33,370 nt of DNA, taken from contig CAJFRY010000022.1 in assembly GCA_904419545.1 (NCBI GenBank), positions 1-33,370 of the forward strand, read 5' to 3'. Positions 1-8,048 of the stretch are shown here, piece by piece (the first letter of the stretch is position 1; the number at the start of each line of letters is the position of its first letter). The stretch comes from Candidatus Woodwardiibium gallinarum (GTDB taxonomy: Bacteria; Bacillota; Clostridia; Oscillospirales; CAG-382). The notes beneath the pieces are model-generated. The model saw only the letters and a program-made list of their open reading frames with translations. It did no database searches and had not been told where the DNA came from. The translations under genes were made by a program, and so were the position numbers.

Positions 1-41
1 GCGCCGTTAAAAGACTTGTTTCTGTTTTTGCAGTTTGCCAT
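1..41 (-). CDS. Start of an unidentified leftward gene, cut by the window edge
   Basis: An ATG at 39-41 read leftward is preceded by a GGAGG ribosome site about 9 nt upstream and, further up, by a perfect vegetative promoter at 111-139. Only about 13 residues are visible, beginning MANCKNRNKSFNG, which is rich in Asn, Lys and Arg. This is too little to assign a family. The promoter and ribosome site together make a real gene likely; its function cannot be judged here. Confidence 0.6.
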   Translation of the reverse strand, partial: MANCKNRNKSFNG

Positions 42-110
42 ATGAATACCTCCGATACTGAAATTAGAACAACATGGCTGTTCTTCTTCGCGATATTATT
101 ATACTATATT

Positions 111-139
111 ATTATAGCACCAATTATCGTTCCTGTCAA
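111..139 (-). promoter_or_regulatory. Consensus SigA promoter of the leftward gene at the window start
   Basis: Read on the minus strand, TTGACA (134-139), a 17-nt spacer and TATAAT (111-116) match the vegetative consensus at every position. The start codon lies about 70 nt downstream. Between them a 6-bp inverted repeat, AGAACA/TGTTCT (66-71 and 79-84), could be a small operator or leader hairpin. Confidence 0.85.
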
Positions 140-275
140 TAAAATAATGACCAGTCCGATCAAAAATATCGGAGCATTCGGAAATATTACGAAAATTCTC
201 CGACACTTCCATCGTCAAAAAGAAAGCGACAAAAGAAAATATCCGACAAATCATGTATCGGACAGCGCTGAACGG

Positions 276-309
276 AGAAACAGCACAGACTTCAGTCTGT
301 GCTGTTTCT
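276..309 (-). terminator. Hairpin after the ABC transporter gene
   Basis: Two perfect 15-nt arms (276-290 and 295-309) flank a 4-nt loop, 27 nt past the transporter stop codon. The run of T after the stem on the minus strand is short and partly inside the stem, so this is a probable but not classical intrinsic terminator. Confidence 0.6.
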
Positions 310-335
310 TTACAAAACCGTTACGCCGTTTGCAA

Positions 336-3248
336 TCAGCGCTTCCGAATGGCGTCAATGGGCTTTTTGCGCGAAATTTTCGTCACGGGAATCACACTGG
401 CGACAAATGCGGTAAGGGCAGACACGGCGAGGATAAGCAGCATCTGCAGTACGCCGAAGACCAGCACGGTGATTGCAAGATTGAATTCGGTACGGAAGAA
501 ATAATTGATCCCCACCACGCTGAGGAACACGAACAATGTGGAGATAACCCAGTTGATCAGTGCGATGATCATGCTTTCATTAAAAAAGATACCGAATACA
601 TCACTTCCCCGTGCGCCTACGGCACGCAGGATGCCGATTTCATGCTTCTTCGCGCTGATGCTGGAGGAAATGAAATTCATCAGCATCAAAGCCGAAAACA
701 CGGCGAAGGCAATGCCGATATAGAGGAAAACGTCGGCAAGCTCCATAAGGATGCTGTCAATCTGCGCCAGAACATACGACACGTTATTGCCGAGCGGAAA
801 CGCGACACCGCCGTCAGCGGTTTCAACCGAAAAACGAACGATATTTTCAATTTTTTCACGCTCTGTCGGCATTGCTCCGACTGCGGTGGTGTACAAACCG
901 TCACGCTGGAGACCGAGCGTATCGGCAGCTCCGTCCGCCAAAACGGCGTAATTGGAGCCGCCGTTCGATGAAAAGACCGAAAGCACCTCCGTTGCGCTTT
1001 CATAATCCGCTGTGCTGTCGCTGTATGCGGCATAAAAGCCGGCAACCCGCAGCTCGTGCTGTACATTGGTGCCTGCGGCATAATCCGAAACGTCAAGCGT
1101 CACGGATTCAAGCTCCGCTATGTCGTTCAGCATCTGCGCAATCGCCCTGTTGCGTATACCGATCGCTTCTTCAACGGTAGGTTCTCCATCCATTTCGGCC
1201 AGCGCCTCGCTCACATAACGCTCGAAGAGCATACCGCCGGTCAGGCTTTGGCCGTTCTGGTTGAATTCTGCGTCCAGCAAGGTCTGCAGCGGCAAAAGTA
1301 TTTCATCGGAAGACAGCGCGCCGGAAGAGCCGGCTGTGCGGTATTGCACACCGGTCGCATCTCCGTATTCCAGAAAGCCGGTTGCATTGATGGCCAGAAC
1401 GGGATGGATAATCTCGGCATAATAACCGTCCCAGTAAGTCGGCAGATAATCCGACGCACTTCTGAGAGAATCGAAAGCCTCCCCGCTGACGAAGCCGAGC
1501 GCCAGATAGCTGTTTTTTATGACCTGCTGCAGATCCTGTACGGTCATATAATCAATAATCGTCCCGTTGCTGCCGGCATCGGTATTTTTCAAATTGTCAT
1601 AGCGTGAGGAATCAAATCCTGTATGGATAACGCCGCTTACCGTAAAGAGCCTTGCCTGCCCGCCGAGACTCAGCTTCAGCGTTTTTCCGATCAGATCATC
1701 CGCGTCCGCTACCGGCTGAACAGAAGTATCACCGGCTATTACATAACCGGCTTTGATGAAATGTTCCAAAATATAGTCGGTTACAACGATTTCTTCCGCC
1801 GCTGACGGCAGTTTTCCCTGAAGCGTATAGCCGAGCTTTTCCAAAGTTTCGGGCGTGATGACCGTAAATCCGCTCAACGCACTCTTATAATAACTGGAAT
1901 AGGTATCCAAGCCGATTTTTGACATATCCCCGAGATTTTCGGCGATCGAATAGCTGCTGTTAAGCGAACCGATCACGGGGGAAATTCCCAGCTCGGGAAA
2001 ACGAGCCTGCAGCGCTTCTACATCTGCATCGTTCAGGCGTTTATTGATTATATAATTATAACTGCCGCGCTTGACAAGCTGTGTCTTTCCAAACGAAGCG
2101 TAGTCGACTTCCGAATCGATGATCGATTGGATTTCGACCGACTCTCTGTCGTAACTCGACATCGTATTGGCTAACCCGAACAATGTGAAAGCGACGGCGG
2201 AAAGAAAAATCGTCATCACCAGCTTAAGCGGCTTGGTTTTGAGGCTGGAAAGGGCAATTTTAAGTGAATTTTTCAGCGGCAGACGGGATTTAATCAGCTT
2301 GAAGCTGTCCGCGCCGTAGGGCTTGATGTCGAGCTTGGACTCATCCGTGTCTGTAAAAACCTCGCGGTTGCCGGAATCATCGATGCGCGCCAGCTTTTTG
2401 ATCTCGTCGTTTGTACGGCCGTCAAGCGAAAGAATGCGGTCCTGCCCGCTCGCCGATTCCAGATAGCCGTTGATCATTTCGATGTCCTTTGCGGTCAGTT
2501 TATAGCCTCCTTTGATGCGGATAAGGCTTTCACCGACAACCTGCACGCCCTCGCTGACCGATTCCGGCGCTGTCAGTGACTTTTTAATATCTGAGACGAT
2601 GCGTCCGTCCGCCAGCTCAATCACCCGGTCACCGTACTGCTCGGCAAAATCGCGGTCATGCGAAACGACGATGACCAGCTTGGTTTTCGACAGCTTTTTT
2701 AGCGTATCGAACACCTGCTTGCCGGTTTTGGAGTCGAGCGCGCCGGTCGGTTCGTCGGCCATGATGATCTCGGGGTTTTTGATCAGCGCCCGTGCAATGG
2801 CGACACGCTGCTTCTGTCCGCCGGACAGTTCGTTCGGCTTGCGCTGCGCATAACCCGTCAAATCGACTTCGTCAAGAATACGATTCAATTCCGTACCAGT
2901 TGACTTGTGTCCCTGCAGTTCCATTGCCAGTGCAATATTGGCGCCGACAGTGAATTCCTCCAATATATTATATTCCTGAAACACAAATCCCACATATGTG
3001 TTGCGGTAGGAGTCAAAATCGGCCTGTGTAAAGTCCTTGGAGGATTTCCCTTTGATGATGATTTCCCCGTCGTCAAACCGGTCCAGCCCGCCGAGCAGGT
3101 TGAGCAGCGTGCTTTTGCCGCTGCCCGATTTACCGAGTATGAAAATCAGTCCGTGATCCTCCAGCTTCAGGCTCACACCGTCAAGCGCCTTGACCGGTAC
3201 ACCTTTTTTGGGGCGGTAGATCTTAGTCAAATTTCTGATTTCAAGCAT
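336..3248 (-). CDS. Fused ABC transporter, ATP-binding domain plus FtsX/MacB-like permease
   Basis: A 970-residue half-transporter. Residues 1-230 are an ABC ATPase of the LolD/MacB type: Walker A at 39-47, signature LSGGQ at 141-145, Walker B with D165-E166, and an H-loop in VSHD. After a linker comes one membrane segment, a large extracytoplasmic part of about 400 residues, and three C-terminal membrane segments with the FtsX-like stretch around KKHEIGILRAVGA. Such proteins usually export or sense peptides, or act mechanically on the envelope; the substrate is unknown. The ATG at 3248 was chosen over one 25 codons upstream because AAAGGA lies about 8 nt before it and the upstream start would overlap the operator. 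Expression is probably controlled by the palindrome at 3289-3313. No regulator gene is adjacent. Confidence 0.9.
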   Translation of the reverse strand: MLEIRNLTKIYRPKKGVPVKALDGVSLKLEDHGLIFILGKSGSGKSTLLNLLGGLDRFDDGEIIIKGKSSKDFTQADFDSYRNTYVGFVFQEYNILEEFTVGANIALAMELQGHKSTGTELNRILDEVDLTGYAQRKPNELSGGQKQRVAIARALIKNPEIIMADEPTGALDSKTGKQVFDTLKKLSKTKLVIVVSHDRDFAEQYGDRVIELADGRIVSDIKKSLTAPESVSEGVQVVGESLIRIKGGYKLTAKDIEMINGYLESASGQDRILSLDGRTNDEIKKLARIDDSGNREVFTDTDESKLDIKPYGADSFKLIKSRLPLKNSLKIALSSLKTKPLKLVMTIFLSAVAFTLFGLANTMSSYDRESVEIQSIIDSEVDYASFGKTQLVKRGSYNYIINKRLNDADVEALQARFPELGISPVIGSLNSSYSIAENLGDMSKIGLDTYSSYYKSALSGFTVITPETLEKLGYTLQGKLPSAAEEIVVTDYILEHFIKAGYVIAGDTSVQPVADADDLIGKTLKLSLGGQARLFTVSGVIHTGFDSSRYDNLKNTDAGSNGTIIDYMTVQDLQQVIKNSYLALGFVSGEAFDSLRSASDYLPTYWDGYYAEIIHPVLAINATGFLEYGDATGVQYRTAGSSGALSSDEILLPLQTLLDAEFNQNGQSLTGGMLFERYVSEALAEMDGEPTVEEAIGIRNRAIAQMLNDIAELESVTLDVSDYAAGTNVQHELRVAGFYAAYSDSTADYESATEVLSVFSSNGGSNYAVLADGAADTLGLQRDGLYTTAVGAMPTEREKIENIVRFSVETADGGVAFPLGNNVSYVLAQIDSILMELADVFLYIGIAFAVFSALMLMNFISSSISAKKHEIGILRAVGARGSDVFGIFFNESMIIALINWVISTLFVFLSVVGINYFFRTEFNLAITVLVFGVLQMLLILAVSALTAFVASVIPVTKISRKKPIDAIRKR

Positions 3249-3288
3249 TGCCGTTCCTTTCCCGCGCCGCGTCCGGCGCACTGTATAA

Positions 3289-3313
3289 ACTGTACTATTT
3301 GAAATAGCACAGT
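3289..3313. promoter_or_regulatory. Palindromic operator at the ABC transporter transcription start
   Basis: A 25-nt palindrome, arms ACTGTACTATTT and AAATAGCACAGT around one central base, with a single mismatched pair. It begins 1 nt downstream of the -10 box of the leftward promoter and covers the expected start point, the classic place for a repressor. A dyad of this kind ahead of an ABC transporter recalls GntR/YtrA-type or similar small repressors. That assignment is inference; no such gene is in the window. Confidence 0.7.
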
Positions 3314-3314
3314 A

Positions 3315-3343
3315 AGGATACACCTTTTTTTGCCGTTTGTCAA
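3315..3343 (-). promoter_or_regulatory. SigA-type promoter of the ABC transporter
   Basis: On the minus strand, TTGACA (3338-3343), 17 nt, then TATCCT (3315-3320). The -35 box is perfect and the -10 box is moderate. It is back to back with the rightward promoter at 3362-3390, the two -35 boxes being 18 nt apart, so a bound protein could affect both. Confidence 0.75.
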
Positions 3344-3361
3344 GAACTTTTGAAAAAATAT

Positions 3362-3390
3362 TTGCATTCAGAAGAAAACGATGGTATAAT
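3362..3390 (+). promoter_or_regulatory. SigA-type promoter of the GH36-like gene
   Basis: TTGCAT (3362-3367), 17-nt spacer, TATAAT (3385-3390). The leader is only about 25 nt and carries GGAGG at about 3411-3415, which fixes the ATG at 3422 as the start rather than the in-frame ATGs upstream, which lie at or before the promoter. Confidence 0.8.
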
Positions 3391-3421
3391 GACCGTATTC
3401 CATAACCTTCGGAGGCAAATT

Positions 3422-4963
3422 ATGAAGCATTTTTTCAATATTGCCGGCAAAGCGCCGGATCACATTCGTATTATCACGGAAACCGGTGCTGCGGCCGACA
3501 CCTCCGTTGATTTCAGGCGGAACGGCTGCGGTGCAGATGTGTTCGTTACCGCGCAGGCCGACGCGGTTAAATACGTACTTCTGCGCTGGAACGCCGACCT
3601 AGGCGAACCGCTGCGCATCCTCGGGGACGACTGGGAACGCGCCTACGGCACGCTGGAGTGGCGCGGTATCGTCAAGCAGCGGATTATGCCATGGTACTTC
3701 CTCATCGCTTATACCGACGGCGTTTGCGGTTATGGCGTGCGCGTTCGCCCTTCCGCGCTGTGCAGCTTTACAGTTGACAACGGCGGCATCACACTTCGGC
3801 TTGATTTGCGCAACGGTACAAAGGGCGTCCTGTTATCCGGCCGAACTGTAAAGGCGGCGACAATCGTCTGCGAATCTTACGAAGGCGTCAGCGAATTTGA
3901 GGCGGCAGGCCGCTTCTGCGCTTTGATGTGCGACGACCCGCTCCTTCCCGAAAAGCCGGTCTATGGGGGCAATAACTGGTACTACGCCTATGGCAAATCC
4001 TCCAGAAGCGAGATTCTCGGAGACTGCCGCTATATCGCTTCGCTCTGCGCGGGAAACGAAAACCCGCCCCATATGATCATTGACGACGGCTGGCAGTGCA
4101 ACGTCTGCTCGGGCCCGTGGGATCGCGGCAACGACGCCTTCGGCGATATGGGTACGCTGGCGGCGGAAATGAAGGAAACCGGCGTAATCCCCGGTATCTG
4201 GGTCCGCCTGCTGCACGATGCCTCCGGGACGATTCCCGAGCCGCAGCGGCTCAAGGGGAATCCCGCGCTGCTGGATCCGTCGCACCCGGACGCGCTGGCA
4301 CATATCGCCGCCGACGTATCCAGAATACGCGGCTGGGGCTATCGGCTACTCAAGCATGACTACTCCACCTTTGATATTTTCGGCCGCTACGGCATCGATA
4401 TGACCGAGCGTCTCACCGACGGAGACTGGTGCTTTTTTGACCGCTCGCGCACGACGGCCGAGATTATTTTGCGGATGTATGAGGTTATCCTTGAAAGCGC
4501 GGGCGATATGGTCATTATGGGCTGCAACACGCTTTCCCACCTTTGCGCCGGACTGGTGCACATTAACCGTACCGGCGACGACACCAGCGGCCGTGAATGG
4601 GAGCGTACCCGCCGGCTCGGCGTGAACACGATGGCCTTCCGTCTTTGCCAGCACAACCGCTTTTACGTCGCTGACGCCGATTGCGCCGGTATTACGCCGG
4701 CCGTGCCGTGGTATTACAACAAGCAGTGGGTGCGGCTGCTCGGTGAAAGCGGCACGCCGCTGTTTGTTTCTTCCAAGCCGGGCGATATGAACGAAGAGCA
4801 GATGTCGTTCGTATCGGAGATGTTCCGCAAAAGCGCTGCGCAGGCAGACGTCCTCGAACCGCTCGATTGGACGGTGAATACCTGCCCGCAGCGCTGGCGC
4901 ATCAACGGCGAAGAGATTCGATTTGACTTCTTTGAGCAGGAGCCGAATGACCTGCTGCCGTAA
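3422..4963 (+). CDS. Alpha-galactosidase-like glycoside hydrolase (GH36/clan GH-D type)
   Basis: A 513-residue protein with no evident signal peptide, so probably cytoplasmic. The N-terminal ~180 residues look like a beta-rich domain. The barrel begins near residue 181 with a GGNNWYYAYG stretch, then DDGWQ at 221-225. The clan's K-x-D nucleophile motif is seen as K311-H-D313, and RTGDD with D386/D387 is the candidate acid/base region. GH-D enzymes remove terminal alpha-linked sugars, mostly galactose, by a retaining mechanism. The exact substrate cannot be read from the sequence. It is transcribed from its own promoter, alone, with no sugar transporter beside it, and is divergent from the ABC exporter. 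Confidence 0.75.
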   Translation: MKHFFNIAGKAPDHIRIITETGAAADTSVDFRRNGCGADVFVTAQADAVKYVLLRWNADLGEPLRILGDDWERAYGTLEWRGIVKQRIMPWYFLIAYTDGVCGYGVRVRPSALCSFTVDNGGITLRLDLRNGTKGVLLSGRTVKAATIVCESYEGVSEFEAAGRFCALMCDDPLLPEKPVYGGNNWYYAYGKSSRSEILGDCRYIASLCAGNENPPHMIIDDGWQCNVCSGPWDRGNDAFGDMGTLAAEMKETGVIPGIWVRLLHDASGTIPEPQRLKGNPALLDPSHPDALAHIAADVSRIRGWGYRLLKHDYSTFDIFGRYGIDMTERLTDGDWCFFDRSRTTAEIILRMYEVILESAGDMVIMGCNTLSHLCAGLVHINRTGDDTSGREWERTRRLGVNTMAFRLCQHNRFYVADADCAGITPAVPWYYNKQWVRLLGESGTPLFVSSKPGDMNEEQMSFVSEMFRKSAAQADVLEPLDWTVNTCPQRWRINGEEIRFDFFEQEPNDLLP

Positions 4964-4974
4964 CGGGCACAAAA

Positions 4975-5004
4975 AAGCGCCGGACGGTTTGCTGTCCGGC
5001 GCTT
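4975..5004 (-). terminator. Strong GC hairpin with its U-tract on the minus strand
   Basis: Arms 4975-4985 and 4994-5004 (AAGCGCCGGAC and its complement) with an 8-nt loop. The T-run follows the stem only when read leftward; rightward it is followed by TTGGGAGG. It could still slow transcription after the glycosidase gene, but its best reading is a terminator for leftward transcripts, which would have to come from the ATPase gene across the methyltransferase. Confidence 0.6.
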
Positions 5005-5037
5005 GGGAGGCAGAAATAAGCGAGAAAGGCGAACGGT

Positions 5038-5790
5038 ATGGATACATCCCAGAACATTTACGATAATCCCGAATTCTTCAAAGGCTACATTGCGCTGCGC
5101 CAAAACCCGCACAGCGCCAACGAAATGCTCGAAAAGCCGGCGCTTTTTTCGCTCGCGCCTGTTCTGGACGGCAAACGCGTACTCGACCTTGGCTGCGGCT
5201 GCGGCGAAAATTGCGCAGAATTCTTTCGCCGCGGCGCCGCAAGCGTTACGGGGCTGGATATCTCAGAGAACATGCTCTCCGTTGCCCGCGCCGAGCAGCC
5301 GAACGCTGTGTTCCTGCGCGCCGACATATGTGAACTTCCGGCATTCGACGAGCCGTTCGACGTCGTATTCAGTTCGCTGGCGGTCCATTATGTGCGCGAC
5401 TTCTTAAAGCTGTGCGCCGACGTATTTTCTCTGCTGACGCCGGGCGGCTTCTTCATCTTTTCGCAGGAAAACCCGCTGACCACTGCCCCGTCGGCCGACG
5501 AGATCTGGACGCGCGACGAAACGGGAAAGGTTCTGTATTACAATCTTTCCGAGTATTCTGTCAGCGGCAAACGGACGATCCGCTGGTTTGTTGACGGCGT
5601 AGTAAAGTATCACCGCACCTTTTCCGATATTGTCAACGCGCTTGCCGGTGCCGGCTTTGTCATCACCGCGATGCGTGAGCCGATCCCGTCCGCAAAGGAG
5701 CTGAAACGCGACCCTACGCTTGCGCGCAAGCTGCATAAGCCGGATTTCTTGGTCGTACAGGCACGAAAACCTGTATCGCTTCATCTCTGA
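5038..5790 (+). CDS. Class I SAM-dependent methyltransferase
   Basis: A 250-residue protein with the Rossmann methyltransferase pattern: motif I VLDLGCGCGE at 48-57, an acidic end of strand 2 in GLDIS, an ADICELPAF segment and a post-I motif DVVFSSLAVHYV, then LTPGGFF typical of the UbiE/Methyltransf_11 group. The substrate is unknown; small molecules are usual for this group. Start ATG 5038 follows GAGAAAGG. No promoter of its own is obvious, so it may be read with the upstream glycosidase gene despite the hairpin between them. It converges on the ATPase gene with 27 nt between the stops and no terminator in that gap. Confidence 0.85.
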   Translation: MDTSQNIYDNPEFFKGYIALRQNPHSANEMLEKPALFSLAPVLDGKRVLDLGCGCGENCAEFFRRGAASVTGLDISENMLSVARAEQPNAVFLRADICELPAFDEPFDVVFSSLAVHYVRDFLKLCADVFSLLTPGGFFIFSQENPLTTAPSADEIWTRDETGKVLYYNLSEYSVSGKRTIRWFVDGVVKYHRTFSDIVNALAGAGFVITAMREPIPSAKELKRDPTLARKLHKPDFLVVQARKPVSLHL

Positions 5791-5817
5791 CAATGCCGGC
5801 TTTGCGTAGTTACGTGC

Positions 5818-6702
5818 TCAGGCTTTGAAAGCGTCCCTGTGTTTTTCGAAAAAGTCGCGGTATACGCGGACGTTCTCCAGCTCGGTCCAGCGGCGCACAC
5901 GCGCCGGGACGGCGTCCAAATCATAAATGCGCGCACCCTTCAGCGCTAGAAGAAACGGCGAATGCGTGGAAATGATGAACTGACAGCCGTAAAACCGCGC
6001 AGAATCTTCTATAAACTTTGCCAGCTCTTCCTGGAGCTTGGCGGACAGGCTGTTTTCCGGCTCGTCAAGCAGATACAGCGCGTTTTCACCGATGCGGTCG
6101 GAGAAATAAGCGAACGCACTCTCTCCATTGGATGCGCCGTTGAGGTTCTTGGGCAGCCGCCGCGTGACATACACCGATTTGGTGCTGCGCTTGCCCTCGT
6201 TGAACCGCTTGAGGGCATCGTAATCCGCAAGAGAGCGCAGCGGCACGGAATGCATCTCCTGTGTTCTGTCGTATTCCGCAAACAGCTCATCACGCCGCCG
6301 GTCAACGCCGGCGTTGATTGCACGCAGATCGAGGAGGAAGTCGAATACATCATCGCTGGTGATGACCGCGCTTCCCTTCGGCATCCGCCGTGCCGCTGTC
6401 GGTACATATGAGCAGAAAGTGAGGTAATCCTCGAACAACGGCGTGTAATTATAGGGCGCACGTCGCTCGAGCGAGAGCTTTTCCGCAATCAGGTTCAGCA
6501 GCGTCGACTTGCCCGAACCGTTGCCGCCGTAAAACATAGTGATCTGCTCAAATTCAAGCGTATGCAGGCGTTTTTGCGGGAAGATTTTGAAAGGATAAGC
6601 GCTGTCTGAATAACACTGCATCTCCAGCTTGGCCGGATAAGATAGTACGAATCCCGCCTCCTCATCTTCTGAAGCCAGTGTGAACGAATCGAGGTATTTC
6701 GT
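5818..6702 (-). CDS. AAA/ABC-type ATPase (AAA_15/AAA_21-like), probable ACG start
   Basis: A soluble ATPase of about 294 residues. It has Walker A GGNGSGKST near residues 59-67, Walker B YLLDEPENSLS and a late QFIISTHSPF histidine switch, the layout of SMC/Rad50-like stand-alone ATPases annotated as AAA family. Such proteins are often parts of defence or repair systems or orphans. No nuclease or toxin partner is adjacent, so no role is claimed. The start is odd: GGAGGTGA matches the 16S end perfectly and is followed 8 nt later by ACG at 6702, then a protein beginning KYLDSFTL. In-frame ATGs further up (6738, 6792, 6804) have no ribosome site and the one at 6864 lies inside the promoter. Either ACG is used or translation starts less efficiently from 6738. 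Confidence 0.8.
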   Translation of the reverse strand, partial: TKYLDSFTLASEDEEAGFVLSYPAKLEMQCYSDSAYPFKIFPQKRLHTLEFEQITMFYGGNGSGKSTLLNLIAEKLSLERRAPYNYTPLFEDYLTFCSYVPTAARRMPKGSAVITSDDVFDFLLDLRAINAGVDRRRDELFAEYDRTQEMHSVPLRSLADYDALKRFNEGKRSTKSVYVTRRLPKNLNGASNGESAFAYFSDRIGENALYLLDEPENSLSAKLQEELAKFIEDSARFYGCQFIISTHSPFLLALKGARIYDLDAVPARVRRWTELENVRVYRDFFEKHRDAFKA

Positions 6703-6835
6703 CCGGCTCACCTCCCTTCCCGAGTATTTGAGTGCCATATATGTAAAGTATGGATATGCTGCCGCAGGAAAACGCTTTGTGCATCGCGGCATTACAGCGC
6801 GCATAAAACCGCAAACAATTTTAACGGCCGATATG

Positions 6836-6864
6836 ATTATAGCCCATACGCGCAGTGCTGTCAA
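6836..6864 (-). promoter_or_regulatory. Consensus SigA promoter of the ATPase gene
   Basis: Minus strand TTGACA (6859-6864), 17 nt, TATAAT (6836-6841), a perfect match. The expected transcript start near 6829 leaves a leader of about 125 nt before the ACG start at 6702, or about 90 nt before the ATG at 6738. Confidence 0.85.
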
Positions 6865-6929
6865 CCCATTTGTTCAAACAGGAAAGTTCGGCAACATTAA
6901 CAAATCGTTCACCAAATTCTTTTTCACGG

Positions 6930-6938
6930 TGCTACAAT
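6930..6938 (+). promoter_or_regulatory. Extended -10 promoter of the zinc-ribbon membrane protein
   Basis: TGCTACAAT (6930-6938) is an extended -10 element 30 nt before the ATG at 6968. No good -35 box is seen at the proper spacing, which is normal for extended -10 promoters. Confidence 0.55.
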
Positions 6939-6967
6939 AAAAGAAATAAACAATAGGAGATTGATCT

Positions 6968-7948
6968 ATGCTCAGTAAAACACTCCAGATATTGGCGAAT
7001 GATTTAGGGCTGCGCGTGGAAGAAAACAGCGCGTGCGGCATTTATGAAGGCTATATGATCTCACTGTACGAGGCAAAGGGCTGCAAATCGGTCTTTTTCA
7101 ACTGTCCGTTTGCCGACCCGGAGGATGACGCGCTTTCCAACTTCGACATCTCCGAGTCTATTAAGGCCAAGGTGGAAACATATGCCATCTCGGACTACGG
7201 AATCACCGGTATGGGCGTGTATATGACCACGCGTGCACCGCTGGCTGATTTCAAAACGATGATTGACTGGGCCGCACAGCTTCTCAAGGAAAACGGAATC
7301 CCCGGTGCGGAAGTATGCAGCTCCTGCGGCGAACCAATCTCGGGCAAAAAGCTCAAAAAGGTAACCGACGGTACGCTGCACTATGTCTGCTGCGAAAGCT
7401 GTGCGTTGGACATGCTTGAGCGCAAGCCCGAAGCCGAAAACGAAAATCAGCCCGCCAACAAACCGGGTCTCAGTGTGCTGACGGCCATTATCGGCGGCCT
7501 GTTGGGTGCGGCTGTGTTCATCGGCGCCTATTTCCTGCTGCCCGGTGCGGGCGAAGAGCGTGCATTCGACGGCCAGTACATTATCGCCATCCTCGGTTTT
7601 CTGACTGCGTTTCTGGTCTATTTTGGCTATCGGCTGTTTTCCAAGAAAAAAACGGCGGCCTCGGTTGTGCTCATCTGTCTCATTACGCTTATCTTTGTGC
7701 TCGCTTCGCAGATCTTCGCTTCGATGATTGATTTCTACCGCACGACCGACCGTGCTCTGTTCTCCAACTTCGGCATCGTATTTCCTATGCATTTCGCAGT
7801 AGCGGATTATTTCAAGCCGATGATCCTTTACAGCGTGATTGACCTGATGTTTGCTGCGGTATGCCTGATTATCTTTCTTTTCGACGTGTTCACACCGAAA
7901 AAAGCGCTTCAGCCAAAGAACTATACGGTTTCGCAATATATCAAATAA
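6968..7948 (+). CDS. Zinc-ribbon membrane protein of unknown function
   Basis: A 326-residue protein I cannot place in a named family. Residues 1-110 are soluble and mixed alpha/beta. CSSC near 117-120 and a CCESC cluster about 20 residues later look like a zinc ribbon. After a short acidic linker come four hydrophobic segments (about 170-190, 203-222, 231-252, 286-308). Topology therefore suggests a cytoplasmic metal-binding head on a four-helix membrane anchor. Start ATG follows ATAGGAG. It has its own promoter and terminator and precedes a two-component system, with which it may or may not be functionally linked. Confidence 0.75.
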   Translation: MLSKTLQILANDLGLRVEENSACGIYEGYMISLYEAKGCKSVFFNCPFADPEDDALSNFDISESIKAKVETYAISDYGITGMGVYMTTRAPLADFKTMIDWAAQLLKENGIPGAEVCSSCGEPISGKKLKKVTDGTLHYVCCESCALDMLERKPEAENENQPANKPGLSVLTAIIGGLLGAAVFIGAYFLLPGAGEERAFDGQYIIAILGFLTAFLVYFGYRLFSKKKTAASVVLICLITLIFVLASQIFASMIDFYRTTDRALFSNFGIVFPMHFAVADYFKPMILYSVIDLMFAAVCLIIFLFDVFTPKKALQPKNYTVSQYIK

Positions 7949-7956
7949 CCCAAAAG

Positions 7957-7988
7957 CAAAAAAGGAAACAATTACGTTTCCTTTTTTG
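7957..7988. terminator. Intrinsic terminator after the zinc-ribbon gene
   Basis: Arms 7957-7969 and 7976-7988 form a perfect 13-bp stem, rich in A and T at its base, with a 6-nt loop and a T-run in the 3' arm. It isolates this gene from the regulator that follows. Confidence 0.8.
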
Positions 7989-8002
7989 AAGTTTTAAGCC
8001 TT

Positions 8003-8030
8003 TTTTCAGTGTGACGGGATACACTATAGC
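8003..8030 (+). promoter_or_regulatory. Possible promoter of the two-component operon
   Basis: TTTTCA (8003-8008), 16 nt, TATAGC (8025-8030), 18 nt before the start codon. A 5-bp inverted repeat, AGTGT/ACACT (8008-8012 and 8021-8025), lies in the spacer and could bind a regulator, for example the encoded one. Both boxes are weak, so this is tentative. Confidence 0.35.
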
Positions 8031-8048
8031 AATAAAGGGAGTGGTGGC

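Noticed and set aside
42..971. A 309-codon rightward open frame at the window start
   Set aside because: Most of it lies antisense to the permease part of the ABC transporter, and the rest covers a leftward promoter and hairpin. Its composition (rich in His, Arg, Cys) is that of a shadow frame.
5791..5817. Shared terminator between the convergent methyltransferase and ATPase genes
   Set aside because: The gap is 27 nt and forms no stable stem with a T-run.
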